Assembly (NCBI GenBank): GCA_050732575.1
Contig: JBOHRF010000371.1
Location: 1 to 5,326, forward strand
DNA from: JBBDWZ01 sp050732575
GTDB lineage: Bacteria; Gemmatimonadota; Gemmatimonadetes; Longimicrobiales; RSA9
Direction: 5' to 3'
Length of the DNA stretch: 5,326 nucleotides
Of this stretch, positions 1-5,326 are shown one piece after another (the stretch's first letter is position 1; each line of letters starts with the position of its first letter). The notes beneath the pieces were generated by a model, which saw only the letters and a list, made by a program, of their open reading frames with translations, searched no databases and was not told the origin of the DNA. The position numbers and the translations under genes are program-made.

Positions 1-387
1 ACGCCACGGGCTGGCTGCCACGGAATGCGTGGTCGTGCGCGTGGGCCACAGGCAAAACCCGTCGTGATGTTTGGCCGTGAGAATCAGTGCGCGGAAACCC
101 GTGCTGCGGGCCACACGCGCCCACTGTCGTGTATCGAGTCGCGGGGGTGCAAAAATGCGCGGGTCTTCGGCGCCATCACCCCACTCGCGATCCGTGAAGG
201 TGTTGACCCCAAAGTGAAGGAACAACGCCCGCTCGTCTCGCTGCCACTCGAGCTGTGCCGGTGAAGGAAGCGGGCGGGCCCGCTGCTGGTGCAGCAGGCC
301 GCGCGCCCAACCTGAACCCGGAACGCTGGCCGCCATGCCTGCCAGAAACACCCGGCGTGATACCGCGAGGGAGAACTCAAAGGACAT
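1..387 (-). CDS. Alpha-L-fucosidase (GH29), N-terminal part, Tat-exported
   Basis: This is the first 129 codons of a glycoside hydrolase family 29 enzyme, which removes terminal L-fucose from glycans. It runs off the left edge without a stop. The GH29 signatures are HFGVNTFTDREWGDG (residues 58-72) and LTAKHHDGFCLWP (103-115). The first resembles the plant-type/subfamily B (1,3/1,4-fucosidase) form more than the HWG form of subfamily A. The N-terminus carries a twin-arginine signal, SRRVFLAG at residues 10-17, followed by a short hydrophobic stretch, so export folded by the Tat system is likely. The catalytic nucleophile and acid/base lie beyond the window. I chose the ATG at 385-387, 5 nt after the upstream gene's stop. 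A GTG at 394-396 overlaps that stop (GTGA) and would add three residues. Either start implies translational coupling with the Clp N-domain gene. Family call is firm; the start and subfamily are less so. Confidence 0.88.
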   Translation of the reverse strand, partial: MSFEFSLAVSRRVFLAGMAASVPGSGWARGLLHQQRARPLPSPAQLEWQRDERALFLHFGVNTFTDREWGDGAEDPRIFAPPRLDTRQWARVARSTGFRALILTAKHHDGFCLWPTRTTTHSVAASPWR

Positions 388-392
388 GCAGG

Positions 393-812
393 TCACTTAC
401 GATCGGGATACGCAATGAAATCTTCCCTCGAAATGATCCCCAGTGAGCGCAGGACGGTGCCCGCCAGGCTGCTAGTATCATCGATCATCGCGAGCACAAC
501 GTCTTCCATCGTGACTACTGGACGAGCAGTCACCTGAACGTTCGGCACGGGAAGAGACAGAGCTCTCACCACTGCTGGTGTCACGGGAAGCTCGTGGCCC
601 GGGTCGATGGGCGGCGCATGCCGAAGCTTGGCCAGAATGAGCTCACTGATTTCGCTGTTTGTGGAATGCAAAAACAGATCGCGGTTTGTGCGCAGAAAGC
701 CCAACAGCAGATGCTCGGTGCCCAGGGAAGTGTGCCCCAACTCGCGAGCATAGTCCGCACCGCTGCGAACCGCCGCGCCTATTGCCGGGTCGAACTCGAT
801 TGCGTTGTGCAT
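393..812 (-). CDS. Stand-alone Clp N-domain (Clp repeat) protein
   Basis: A 139-residue protein that consists essentially of one double Clp repeat domain, the N-terminal substrate/adaptor-binding module of ClpA/ClpC-type AAA+ unfoldases. Repeat 1 shows ARELGHTSLGTEHLLLGFLR (residues 22-41). Repeat 2 is more diverged and shows VTMEDVVLAMIDD followed by VLRSLGI in the last third. No Walker A/B motif or AAA+ module is present, so it cannot unfold proteins itself. No signal peptide or membrane segment is seen, so it is probably cytoplasmic. Lone Clp N-domain proteins are known from genome annotation, but I know of no settled function; an adaptor or decoy role for a Clp unfoldase is inference. The ATG at 810-812 has no clear Shine-Dalgarno sequence, and the frame is closed by a stop shortly upstream. 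The gene is tightly linked to the downstream fucosidase. Confidence 0.82.
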   Translation of the reverse strand: MHNAIEFDPAIGAAVRSGADYARELGHTSLGTEHLLLGFLRTNRDLFLHSTNSEISELILAKLRHAPPIDPGHELPVTPAVVRALSLPVPNVQVTARPVVTMEDVVLAMIDDTSSLAGTVLRSLGIISREDFIAYPDRK

Positions 813-978
813 CGTATCATCGAGACTCAGTGGCGAAGTTGGTCAGGCCATGGTACTGCTGACACGGCGACGGAGTTGCGGATCTCCGCTGTTGCCGTCC
901 TTACGAGGCGCCGGCACGCGATCCCATGTACAGGGCCGGCAGTCCGAAATGATGATCCGATCTCACCCGTAAAATCAG
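813..978. other. Intergenic region upstream of the Clp N-domain gene
   Basis: No convincing gene is seen on either strand. Open frames here lack codon patterns or motifs resembling a known family. A promoter for the minus-strand Clp N-domain/fucosidase pair should lie here because a strong hairpin closes off the preceding redoxin transcript, but I could not find a convincing -35/-10 pair. Confidence 0.5.
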
Positions 979-1021
979 CGCCGGAGCGGCATTGGTCGGA
1001 CCACCAATGCTCGCCCCGGCG
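971..1021 (-). terminator. Probable rho-independent terminator of the redoxin gene
   Basis: A long imperfect hairpin begins 42 nt past the redoxin stop. On the plus strand 979-984 pairs with 1016-1021 (6 bp), 986-988 with 1012-1014 (3 bp) and 989-996 with 1003-1010 (8 bp), with one mismatch (985/1015), one bulged base (1011) and a 6-nt loop (997-1002). Read in the minus direction the stem is followed by CTGATTTTACG, a short U-run. The 17 paired bases make the structure convincing. The U-run is only four long and starts a few bases after the stem, so termination efficiency is uncertain. Confidence 0.6.
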
Positions 1022-1063
1022 AGGATTTATCTGGAATCGACGCTACGCTCGGCCTCGCCGGTG

Positions 1064-1645
1064 CTACTCGTTGCCACTGGGTGGCGGGAGCGTCTTCTTG
1101 ATCGCCTCCGCGAGCTCCGTGTATGCCGTGGGATCGACTTCCCGGAAGGGCACCGCGCGATACGCGATTTTGCCGTCCGGCCCGACGACGAACAGGTTGC
1201 GATTGGTCAGGTTGGGCCGGGGCGCAACCGCGCCATACAGGTTCCCGACCTTGAGGTCGGTGTCGCTCCCCATCAGGAACTGGAACTGATCGTCCTTGGC
1301 CCACGACGCCAGCGCATCGGGCGCGTCCGTGCTGATGGCAATGAGAACGACGTTCTGGCCGTTGTTGAAAGTCTGCGCGTACTGATCACGGTACGCGTGC
1401 ATTTGAATCGTTCAGCCACGCGTTCGGGCGCGGAAGAAGAAAGCCAGAACCACGGTCTTGCCCTTGAAATCACTCAGCTTGACCCGATTCTGCAACAGAC
1501 CATACCGCGTGGCGCCGGGCAGCTCGAAGTCAGGCGCCAGGGCGCCGATCTCGAGCGGCTTGGGCGGTTCCTGTGCGGTCTGTGCCGGGGCAGCGCCGGC
1601 ACTGACCAGCAGACCTGCCGAAAGGACCAATAACGTTTTCCTCAT
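1064..1645 (-). CDS. Selenocysteine-containing exported peroxiredoxin-like redoxin (UGA at codon 78)
   Basis: I read this as one 193-codon gene translated through an in-frame UGA (1412-1414) as selenocysteine. The upstream part (77 aa) and downstream part (115 aa) are in the same frame and together make a complete AhpC/TSA-type thioredoxin fold: PDFELPG near residue 38, KTVVLAFF at 63-70, the active-site loop, VVLIAIS and NLFVVGPDGKI. The UGA sits where the family has its peroxidatic Cys (FRARTRG-U-TIQM, compare PxxxTxxC of peroxiredoxins); the Pro seven residues before it is Phe. The protein has no Cys at all. The N-terminus is a Sec-type signal peptide, probably cleaved after APA (19-21), so it would act in the periplasm or envelope, reducing peroxides or disulfides. 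A GGAG at 1655-1658 is well placed before the ATG. A SECIS-like hairpin follows the UGA. The alternative is a Cys-to-stop mutation, making this a pseudogene. Confidence 0.8.
1376..1414 (-). promoter_or_regulatory. Putative bacterial SECIS element with its UGA codon
   Basis: Reading in the minus direction, the UGA (1414-1412) is followed by 14 nt, then the arm CGCGTAC (1397-1391), the loop CGTGATCA (1390-1383) and the arm GTACGCG (1382-1376). This gives a perfect 7-bp stem, an 8-nt apical loop starting 21 nt after the UGA, and a G at the second loop position. These values fit the published consensus for bacterial SECIS elements: a stem-loop directly downstream of UGA, apical loop about 16-37 nt away, and G among the first two loop bases. 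SelB would bind it to deliver Sec-tRNA. Caution: the stem encodes the near-symmetric peptide AYRDQYA, so part of the pairing could arise from protein sequence alone. Confidence 0.65.
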
Positions 1646-1855
1646 GGAGATTGGCTCCGTGTACGGGACTGGCCTCCCGAATATTGCGCGCTTGCCCTGC
1701 CACCCGCCAGCGGGCAGGCCAACCGTGGACGGGAGGGCGGCCGATTGCCTTCGCTCACCCCCGTGCTTGCCTTATCGCAGTGCGCAAATAGAGTGAGACG
1801 GAAGCCGGCTGCTGGAACTGCTCTTTGCCTCACCCACGAACGTGGGGGCTACCAT
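1646..1855. other. Divergent intergenic region between the redoxin and the broken gene
   Basis: No gene is supported here. It is the shared upstream region of the minus-strand redoxin and the plus-strand pseudogene. It contains the redoxin Shine-Dalgarno (GGAG, 1655-1658 on the minus strand), a weak 6-bp inverted repeat (CCTGCC 1696-1701 with GGCAGG 1713-1718) and a second inverted repeat at 1833-1846. I see no clear promoter boxes in either direction. Confidence 0.45.
1833..1846. repeat. Short perfect inverted repeat, possible operator
   Basis: CCCACG and CGTGGG flank a 2-nt AA centre, giving a perfect 6-bp dyad just before the likely start of the plus-strand pseudogene. The 2-nt centre is too small for a stable RNA loop, so a protein-binding dyad is the more natural reading if it is functional. 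It may also be chance. Confidence 0.25.
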
Positions 1856-2552
1856 TTGACCCCTTCACATGCCTTTCGGCGATCCTTCCTGGTCATGTGC
1901 ATCCAGTTGTTGCCGCTGCCAGGTGCGGTGCCGGCTCAAACCCAAACCCAGGCGCCGACTTTACTGCTGCGGGGCAGGATCCTGGCCGAGGATTCGGCCA
2001 CCAATATTAATGGCGCACGCATCATCGTCTTTCCCAGCAACGACCCGAGCCTTGCGCTGGCCCAGACGGTGACCAGCCAGGACGGTACTTCTTCCAGCTC
2101 AATCGCGGCGGCATGTATCAGCCTGCACGTGACCATGCTCGGCTACCAGACCACGCGCACGCGCGCTGGCCGTGCAGCCGCTGGCGGTCGATCCCTTGAT
2201 CGTCCGTACACGCCCCGCCATCCAGCCCATGTTCTTGACGGATCTGCAACATCGAATGAGAACAGGTATTGGCCGGTTCGTGAGTCGCGCCGATCTAGAG
2301 GCAAAGGCAGGCATGGACATGTACGAGGTGCTGGCCGAGGTGCCCGGCTTGCATCTGACCCGAAGTGCATCCGGCGACCCTGCTGTGGCCACACGCAGGT
2401 CGACCCTGATGAGCCGCGGTGCGCGTGGAACCGCCGAAACCGACGGAAGCCGCGCCCAGAACTATCTGGTCGTCATGGGCTGTACGCCCCTGGTATTCGT
2501 CGATGGCGTCACGTGGAAATTCGCCCTCGAAACGCTGCGCGCGCGTAGATAG
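1856..2552 (+). pseudogene. Broken regulatory-domain/plug-like surface protein gene
   Basis: Three reading frames must be joined to recover one protein. A signal-peptide-like start (MCIQLLPLPGAVPAQTQ from ATG 1895, or an earlier TTG at 1856) leads into a carboxypeptidase-regulatory-like beta domain: LLLRGRILAED, then GARIIVFPSND. The frame breaks after GGTAC near 2087, where FFQLNRGGMYQ continues in another frame (2089-2121). It returns at 2123 with LHVTMLGYQTT, then shifts again near 2150-2166 into LAVQPLAVDPLIVRT. The last part has plug-like features: GRFVSRADLEAKAG, YEVLAEVPGLHL, then CTPLVFVDGV close to the stop at 2550-2552. The family usually continues with an acidic EVY-type segment, which is missing. 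Such short secreted regulatory/plug proteins are common in Gemmatimonadota-like genomes. I cannot separate true decay from indel errors in the assembly. The dehydrogenase next to it is intact. Confidence 0.7.
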
Positions 2553-2660
2553 ACACTCTTTAGAGATCGGACCCAGCTTGCTTGACGCCGCTGCTCAACC
2601 GGCGGCAGTTTGGGCGGTCCACGTTTCTCCGTTTGTCCCTGCAAATCAACTGAGCTCATC
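2553..2660. other. Intergenic region before the sugar dehydrogenase
   Basis: This 108-nt gap holds a weak hairpin (2587-2593 with 2600-2606, one G-T pair, 6-nt loop) followed by AGTTTGGG. It could be a poor terminator for the upstream broken gene. A TTGACG at 2582-2587 resembles a -35 box, but nothing like a -10 box lies at the right distance. Confidence 0.35.
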
Positions 2661-3842
2661 ATGCAGCGCTCGATTCTTCGTTCCGCTCTGATCTTTGTTC
2701 CTCTTTTTCTCGCTTCGGGAAGTTCTGCCTGCGGCAGCCCTTCCCCGGCCTGGCAGAATACACCGGTCAAAAGCGCGGACGGGGTGACCGTGCATCGCTC
2801 GGAGCTTCATGCTTTCCGCGTGGACACGGTGGTCGAGGGACTGGAGCGTCCGTGGGGCATGGCGTTCCTGCCCGGCGGAGATGTGCTGGTCACGGAACGG
2901 CCCGGCCGACTGCGCATCATCCGCGGCGGCCGGCTCGAACCGCAGCCCATTGAAGGTGTGCCGGCCGTTTCCGCGCGCGGCCAGGGTGGTCTGCTCGATG
3001 TAGCGCTGCATCCGTCCTTTGCCACCAATCGCTGGGTCTACCTCACGTATTCGAAGCCCGGAGCCGAGGGCGCAACTACGGCACTCGTACGCGGTCAGCT
3101 CGAGGGCAACCGACTCACTAACGTGCAGGAACTGTTGGAAGCGAAAGCCTGGGGACGGGGCGGCGCACACTTCGGCTCGCGCCTGGTATTCGATCGCGCC
3201 GGCATGTTGTACATGACAATTGGTGATCGCGGCGAGATGCACCGAGCGCAGGACCTGGCCCAACACACGGGCAAAACCCTGCGCCTGCACGACGACGGTC
3301 GCGTGCCCACCGACAATCCATTCGTTGGCCGGAGCAACGTGCTGCCCGAGATATTCACCTATGGCAACCGCAGTCCGCAGGGACTCACGCTGCATCCAAC
3401 CACCGGCGAGTTGTACCAAACCGAACACGGCGCGCGCGGCGGCGATGAGCTGAACCTGATGCAGCCCGGCCGCAACTACGGTTGGCCCGTCATCACCTGG
3501 GGCATCAACTACAACGGCGAGAAGATCAGCGACATCCAGGAAAAAGAAGGCATGGAGCAGCCGCTGTACTACTGGGTGCCTTCCATAGGTACCGCCGGCC
3601 TCGCCATCTACAACGGAGACAAATTTCCACAGTGGCGCGGCGATGTATTCGTCGGTGGTATGGTAGGCGAACAGGTCGTCCGCCTGCGCTTCGATCAGAA
3701 CAAGCGCCGCACCGGTCTCGAGAAACTGCTCCAGGGGTACGGACGGATTCGCGACGTGCGGAGCGCGCCCGATGGCTTCATCTACCTGCTCATAGATCAA
3801 CCGCGGTCGGCGGTAGTGCGGCTCATGCCCGCAACAACCTGA
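2661..3842 (+). CDS. PQQ-dependent aldose sugar dehydrogenase (GSDH family)
   Basis: A complete 393-residue soluble-type quinoprotein of the glucose/sorbosone dehydrogenase family, closest in pattern to the YliI/Asd aldose dehydrogenases. It oxidises the C1 of aldoses to lactones with PQQ as cofactor, outside the cytoplasm. Visible family blocks in beta-propeller order are LERPWGMAFLPGG (61-73), VTERPGRL (77-84), GQGGLLDVALHP (107-118), GGAHFGSRLVFD (167-178, with the presumed catalytic base His170), TIGDRG (186-191), YGNRSPQGL (234-242), TEHGARGGDELN (254-265) and NYGWPVITWGINYNG (272-286). The N-terminus is a hydrophobic signal ending in SSAC (Cys24), a weak lipobox, so either a lipoprotein or a secreted protein. 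I chose ATG 2661; a TTG at 2610 would add 17 residues that spoil the signal peptide. PQQ synthesis genes are not in the window. It ends 12 nt from the convergent gene. Confidence 0.92.
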   Translation: MQRSILRSALIFVPLFLASGSSACGSPSPAWQNTPVKSADGVTVHRSELHAFRVDTVVEGLERPWGMAFLPGGDVLVTERPGRLRIIRGGRLEPQPIEGVPAVSARGQGGLLDVALHPSFATNRWVYLTYSKPGAEGATTALVRGQLEGNRLTNVQELLEAKAWGRGGAHFGSRLVFDRAGMLYMTIGDRGEMHRAQDLAQHTGKTLRLHDDGRVPTDNPFVGRSNVLPEIFTYGNRSPQGLTLHPTTGELYQTEHGARGGDELNLMQPGRNYGWPVITWGINYNGEKISDIQEKEGMEQPLYYWVPSIGTAGLAIYNGDKFPQWRGDVFVGGMVGEQVVRLRFDQNKRRTGLEKLLQGYGRIRDVRSAPDGFIYLLIDQPRSAVVRLMPATT

Positions 3843-3854
3843 AACGGATCAACG

Positions 3855-5326
3855 TTAAGTCCGTCCCATCAGCCGCTCCAGTTGCTGCTTGCCGGCCTGA
3901 TACTGCACCGGCCAACGCTGCCCCTGCCAACCGGATGCCGCTGCTGCCCGCAGTGTCCAGTGCGGATCGGACAGATGCGGACGGCCCAAGGCAACCAAAT
4001 CCGCGCGTCCTGCGGCAATGATCGAGTTGATCTGATCGATGTCGGTGATGTTGCCCACGGCAATGGTGGGCACGCGTGCTTCGTTGCGAATCCAGTCACT
4101 GAACGGCGTTTGGAACATGCGACCGTAGACGGGCTTCGCCTCGATGGAGGTTTGTCCGGCGGAGACGTGGATGATGTCGGCGCCGGCGGCCATGAAGGCG
4201 CGCGCGATGTGCACGGCATCGGCGCCGGTGATGCCACCAGCCACCCAGTCGGTGGCCGAGATGCGCACGGACATGGGGCGCTCGGGCGGCCAGAGCGCAC
4301 GCATGGCGCTGAACACTTCCAGCGGATAGCGCAGCCGATTCTCCAGTGAGCCGCCGTATTGATCGGTACGCGTATTGGAGATGGGCGTGATGAAGCTGGA
4401 GAGCAGGTACCCATGCGCACAATGCAGCTCGAGCATGTCGAAGTCACAGAGCACGGCCAGCTCGACGGCGCGCCCGAACTCGTCACACACGTTGGCCAGG
4501 TCGGCCGCTGTCATCGCGCGCGGCACCTGGTTGTCCGGACTCCAGGGCAGCGGCGAGGGCGCTTGCACTTCCCAGTTGCCCTGTTCCAGCGGCACTTCCG
4601 TCCCTTCCCACATCTTGCGCGTCGAGCCTTTGCGGCCGGAATGACCAAGCTGCAAACAGATGCGCGCGGGCGTCCAATCGTGCACGAAACGCGTAATGCG
4701 CTGCCAGGCTTCCACGTGGGCATCGTTGTAGAGTCCGGTGCAACCCACCGAGATGCGCGCTTCCGGCGAAACGCACACCATCTCCGTGAAGACCAGACTG
4801 GCGCCACCCAGCGCCAGCGATCCCATGTGCACCAGATGGAAATCGTTGGGCGTGCCATCCACGGCACTGTACATGTCCATGGGTGAGACCACGATGCGAT
4901 TGGCCAGCTTCAGGTCGCGCAGTCGATACGGTGTGAAGGCCGGGGGCGGTGTGTCCGGGAATTGCCGATGTTCCGCGCGGCTGGCAAACCAGCGCTCTAC
5001 ACCTTCCAGATACGTGCGATCGCGCAAACGCAGGTTCTCATGACTGACGCGCTGGCTGCGCGTGAGCAGTGAGTAGGCAAACTGCTCGGGCTCCAGGTGC
5101 ACGTAGCGGCGCACGTTCTCGAACCACTCCATGGAATTGCGCGCCGCGTTCTGCAGGCGCAACGCTTCCGTTTGCCGCTCCGCCTGGTAGCGGTTCAATG
5201 CGTCCGGCAGTGTGTCTGACCCCGCCACTTCACGGGCCAGCACAATGGCATCTTCCAGCGCCAGCTTGGTGCCCGAGCCCACGGAAAAGTGCGCGGTATG
5301 CGCAGCATCGCCCAGCAGTACCACGC
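3855..5326 (-). CDS. FAD monooxygenase / old-yellow-enzyme fusion, C-terminal part
   Basis: The gene enters from the right edge; 490 codons are visible and the true start lies outside. Visible residues 1-125 are the end of a class A flavin monooxygenase: GDAAHTAHFSVGSGTK with its FAD-binding GD motif, then helical segments. From about residue 128 a complete OYE-type NAD(P)H:flavin oxidoreductase barrel follows: LANRIVVSPMDMY, FHLVHMGSLALGG, QLGHSGRKG, HCAHGYLLSSFITP, NTRTDQYGGSLENRLRYP, AVGNITD and LVALGRPHLSDP, the last two near the FMN phosphate. This order matches 2-aminobenzoyl-CoA monooxygenase/reductase and the proteins annotated as bifunctional salicylyl-CoA 5-hydroxylase/oxidoreductase, roughly 770-800 residues long. 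Those enzymes hydroxylate, and in the best-known case also reduce, an aromatic CoA thioester in the cytoplasm. The substrate here cannot be told. The visible frame is intact. Confidence 0.88.
   Translation of the reverse strand, partial: VVLLGDAAHTAHFSVGSGTKLALEDAIVLAREVAGSDTLPDALNRYQAERQTEALRLQNAARNSMEWFENVRRYVHLEPEQFAYSLLTRSQRVSHENLRLRDRTYLEGVERWFASRAEHRQFPDTPPPAFTPYRLRDLKLANRIVVSPMDMYSAVDGTPNDFHLVHMGSLALGGASLVFTEMVCVSPEARISVGCTGLYNDAHVEAWQRITRFVHDWTPARICLQLGHSGRKGSTRKMWEGTEVPLEQGNWEVQAPSPLPWSPDNQVPRAMTAADLANVCDEFGRAVELAVLCDFDMLELHCAHGYLLSSFITPISNTRTDQYGGSLENRLRYPLEVFSAMRALWPPERPMSVRISATDWVAGGITGADAVHIARAFMAAGADIIHVSAGQTSIEAKPVYGRMFQTPFSDWIRNEARVPTIAVGNITDIDQINSIIAAGRADLVALGRPHLSDPHWTLRAAAASGWQGQRWPVQYQAGKQQLERLMGRT

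Noticed and set aside
84..380. 98-residue minus-strand ORF at the left edge
   Set aside because: Out of frame with the GH29 motifs; its translation is rich in Ser, Arg and Cys with no family likeness.
594..1289. 231-residue plus-strand ORF
   Set aside because: Spans the antisense of the Clp N-domain gene, the intergenic hairpin and the redoxin, with no domain-like pattern.
1064..1402. Separate 112-residue gene starting at the ATG at 1400-1402
   Set aside because: It begins in mid-domain just after the active-site loop, has no Shine-Dalgarno of its own, and is in frame with the upstream half through the UGA. It is the second part of the redoxin.
1696..1718. Inverted repeat CCTGCC/GGCAGG upstream of the redoxin
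   Set aside because: Only 6 bp around an 11-nt loop with no U-run; expected by chance in GC-rich DNA.
2582..2610. Possible sigma-70 promoter with TTGACG
   Set aside because: The hexamer 17 nt downstream is GCAGTT, which is not a credible -10 box.
2610..2660. Upstream TTG start for the sugar dehydrogenase
   Set aside because: The added residues would put a non-signal stretch before a good signal peptide that begins at the ATG at 2661.
2646..3800. Long 384-residue open frame on the minus strand opposite the sugar dehydrogenase
   Set aside because: It is an antisense shadow caused by GC-rich codon use. Its translation has no recognisable domain, while the plus strand carries a full set of dehydrogenase motifs.
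3843..3854. Terminator between the two convergent genes
   Set aside because: The gap is only 12 nt and shows no hairpin beyond the tiny palindrome AACGTT.

Overview
The window is GC-rich bacterial DNA. It holds five genes or gene parts and one broken gene. The mix suggests a free-living aerobic or microaerobic heterotroph: a PQQ-type sugar dehydrogenase, a flavin monooxygenase/old-yellow-enzyme fusion, a GH29 fucosidase, a lone Clp N-domain protein, and a short regulatory-domain/plug-like surface protein. That last family, together with the base composition, recalls Gemmatimonadota. The assignment is an inference from family resemblance only; no rRNA or housekeeping marker is present.

Layout. 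1-387 (minus) is the N-terminal part of an exported alpha-L-fucosidase that runs off the left edge. 393-812 (minus) is a stand-alone Clp N-domain protein whose stop touches the fucosidase start, so the two look like one operon. 813-1063 has no gene but contains a long hairpin (979-1021) that looks like the terminator of the next gene. 1064-1645 (minus) is an exported peroxiredoxin-like redoxin with an in-frame UGA exactly at the peroxidatic cysteine. About 1856-2552 (plus) is a regulatory-domain/plug-like gene broken by at least three frameshifts. 2661-3842 (plus) is an intact PQQ-dependent aldose sugar dehydrogenase. 3855-5326 (minus) is the C-terminal part of a monooxygenase/OYE fusion enzyme, convergent with the dehydrogenase and running off the right edge.

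The main result is the redoxin. Read conventionally it would be two short ORFs. They are in the same frame and join through one UGA into a 193-residue protein with a signal peptide, a thioredoxin fold and no cysteine at all. A 7-bp hairpin with an 8-nt loop begins 14 nt after the UGA, in the geometry expected of a bacterial SECIS element. I therefore read the gene as a selenoprotein with selenocysteine as its only redox residue. No selA, selB, selC or selD lies in the window, so the Sec trait must be checked elsewhere in the genome.

The genes do not form one pathway. The exported fucosidase and the sugar dehydrogenase both act on sugars outside the cytoplasm. The redoxin probably detoxifies peroxides or reduces disulfides in the envelope. 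The fusion enzyme probably acts on an aromatic CoA thioester or similar ring compound in the cytoplasm.
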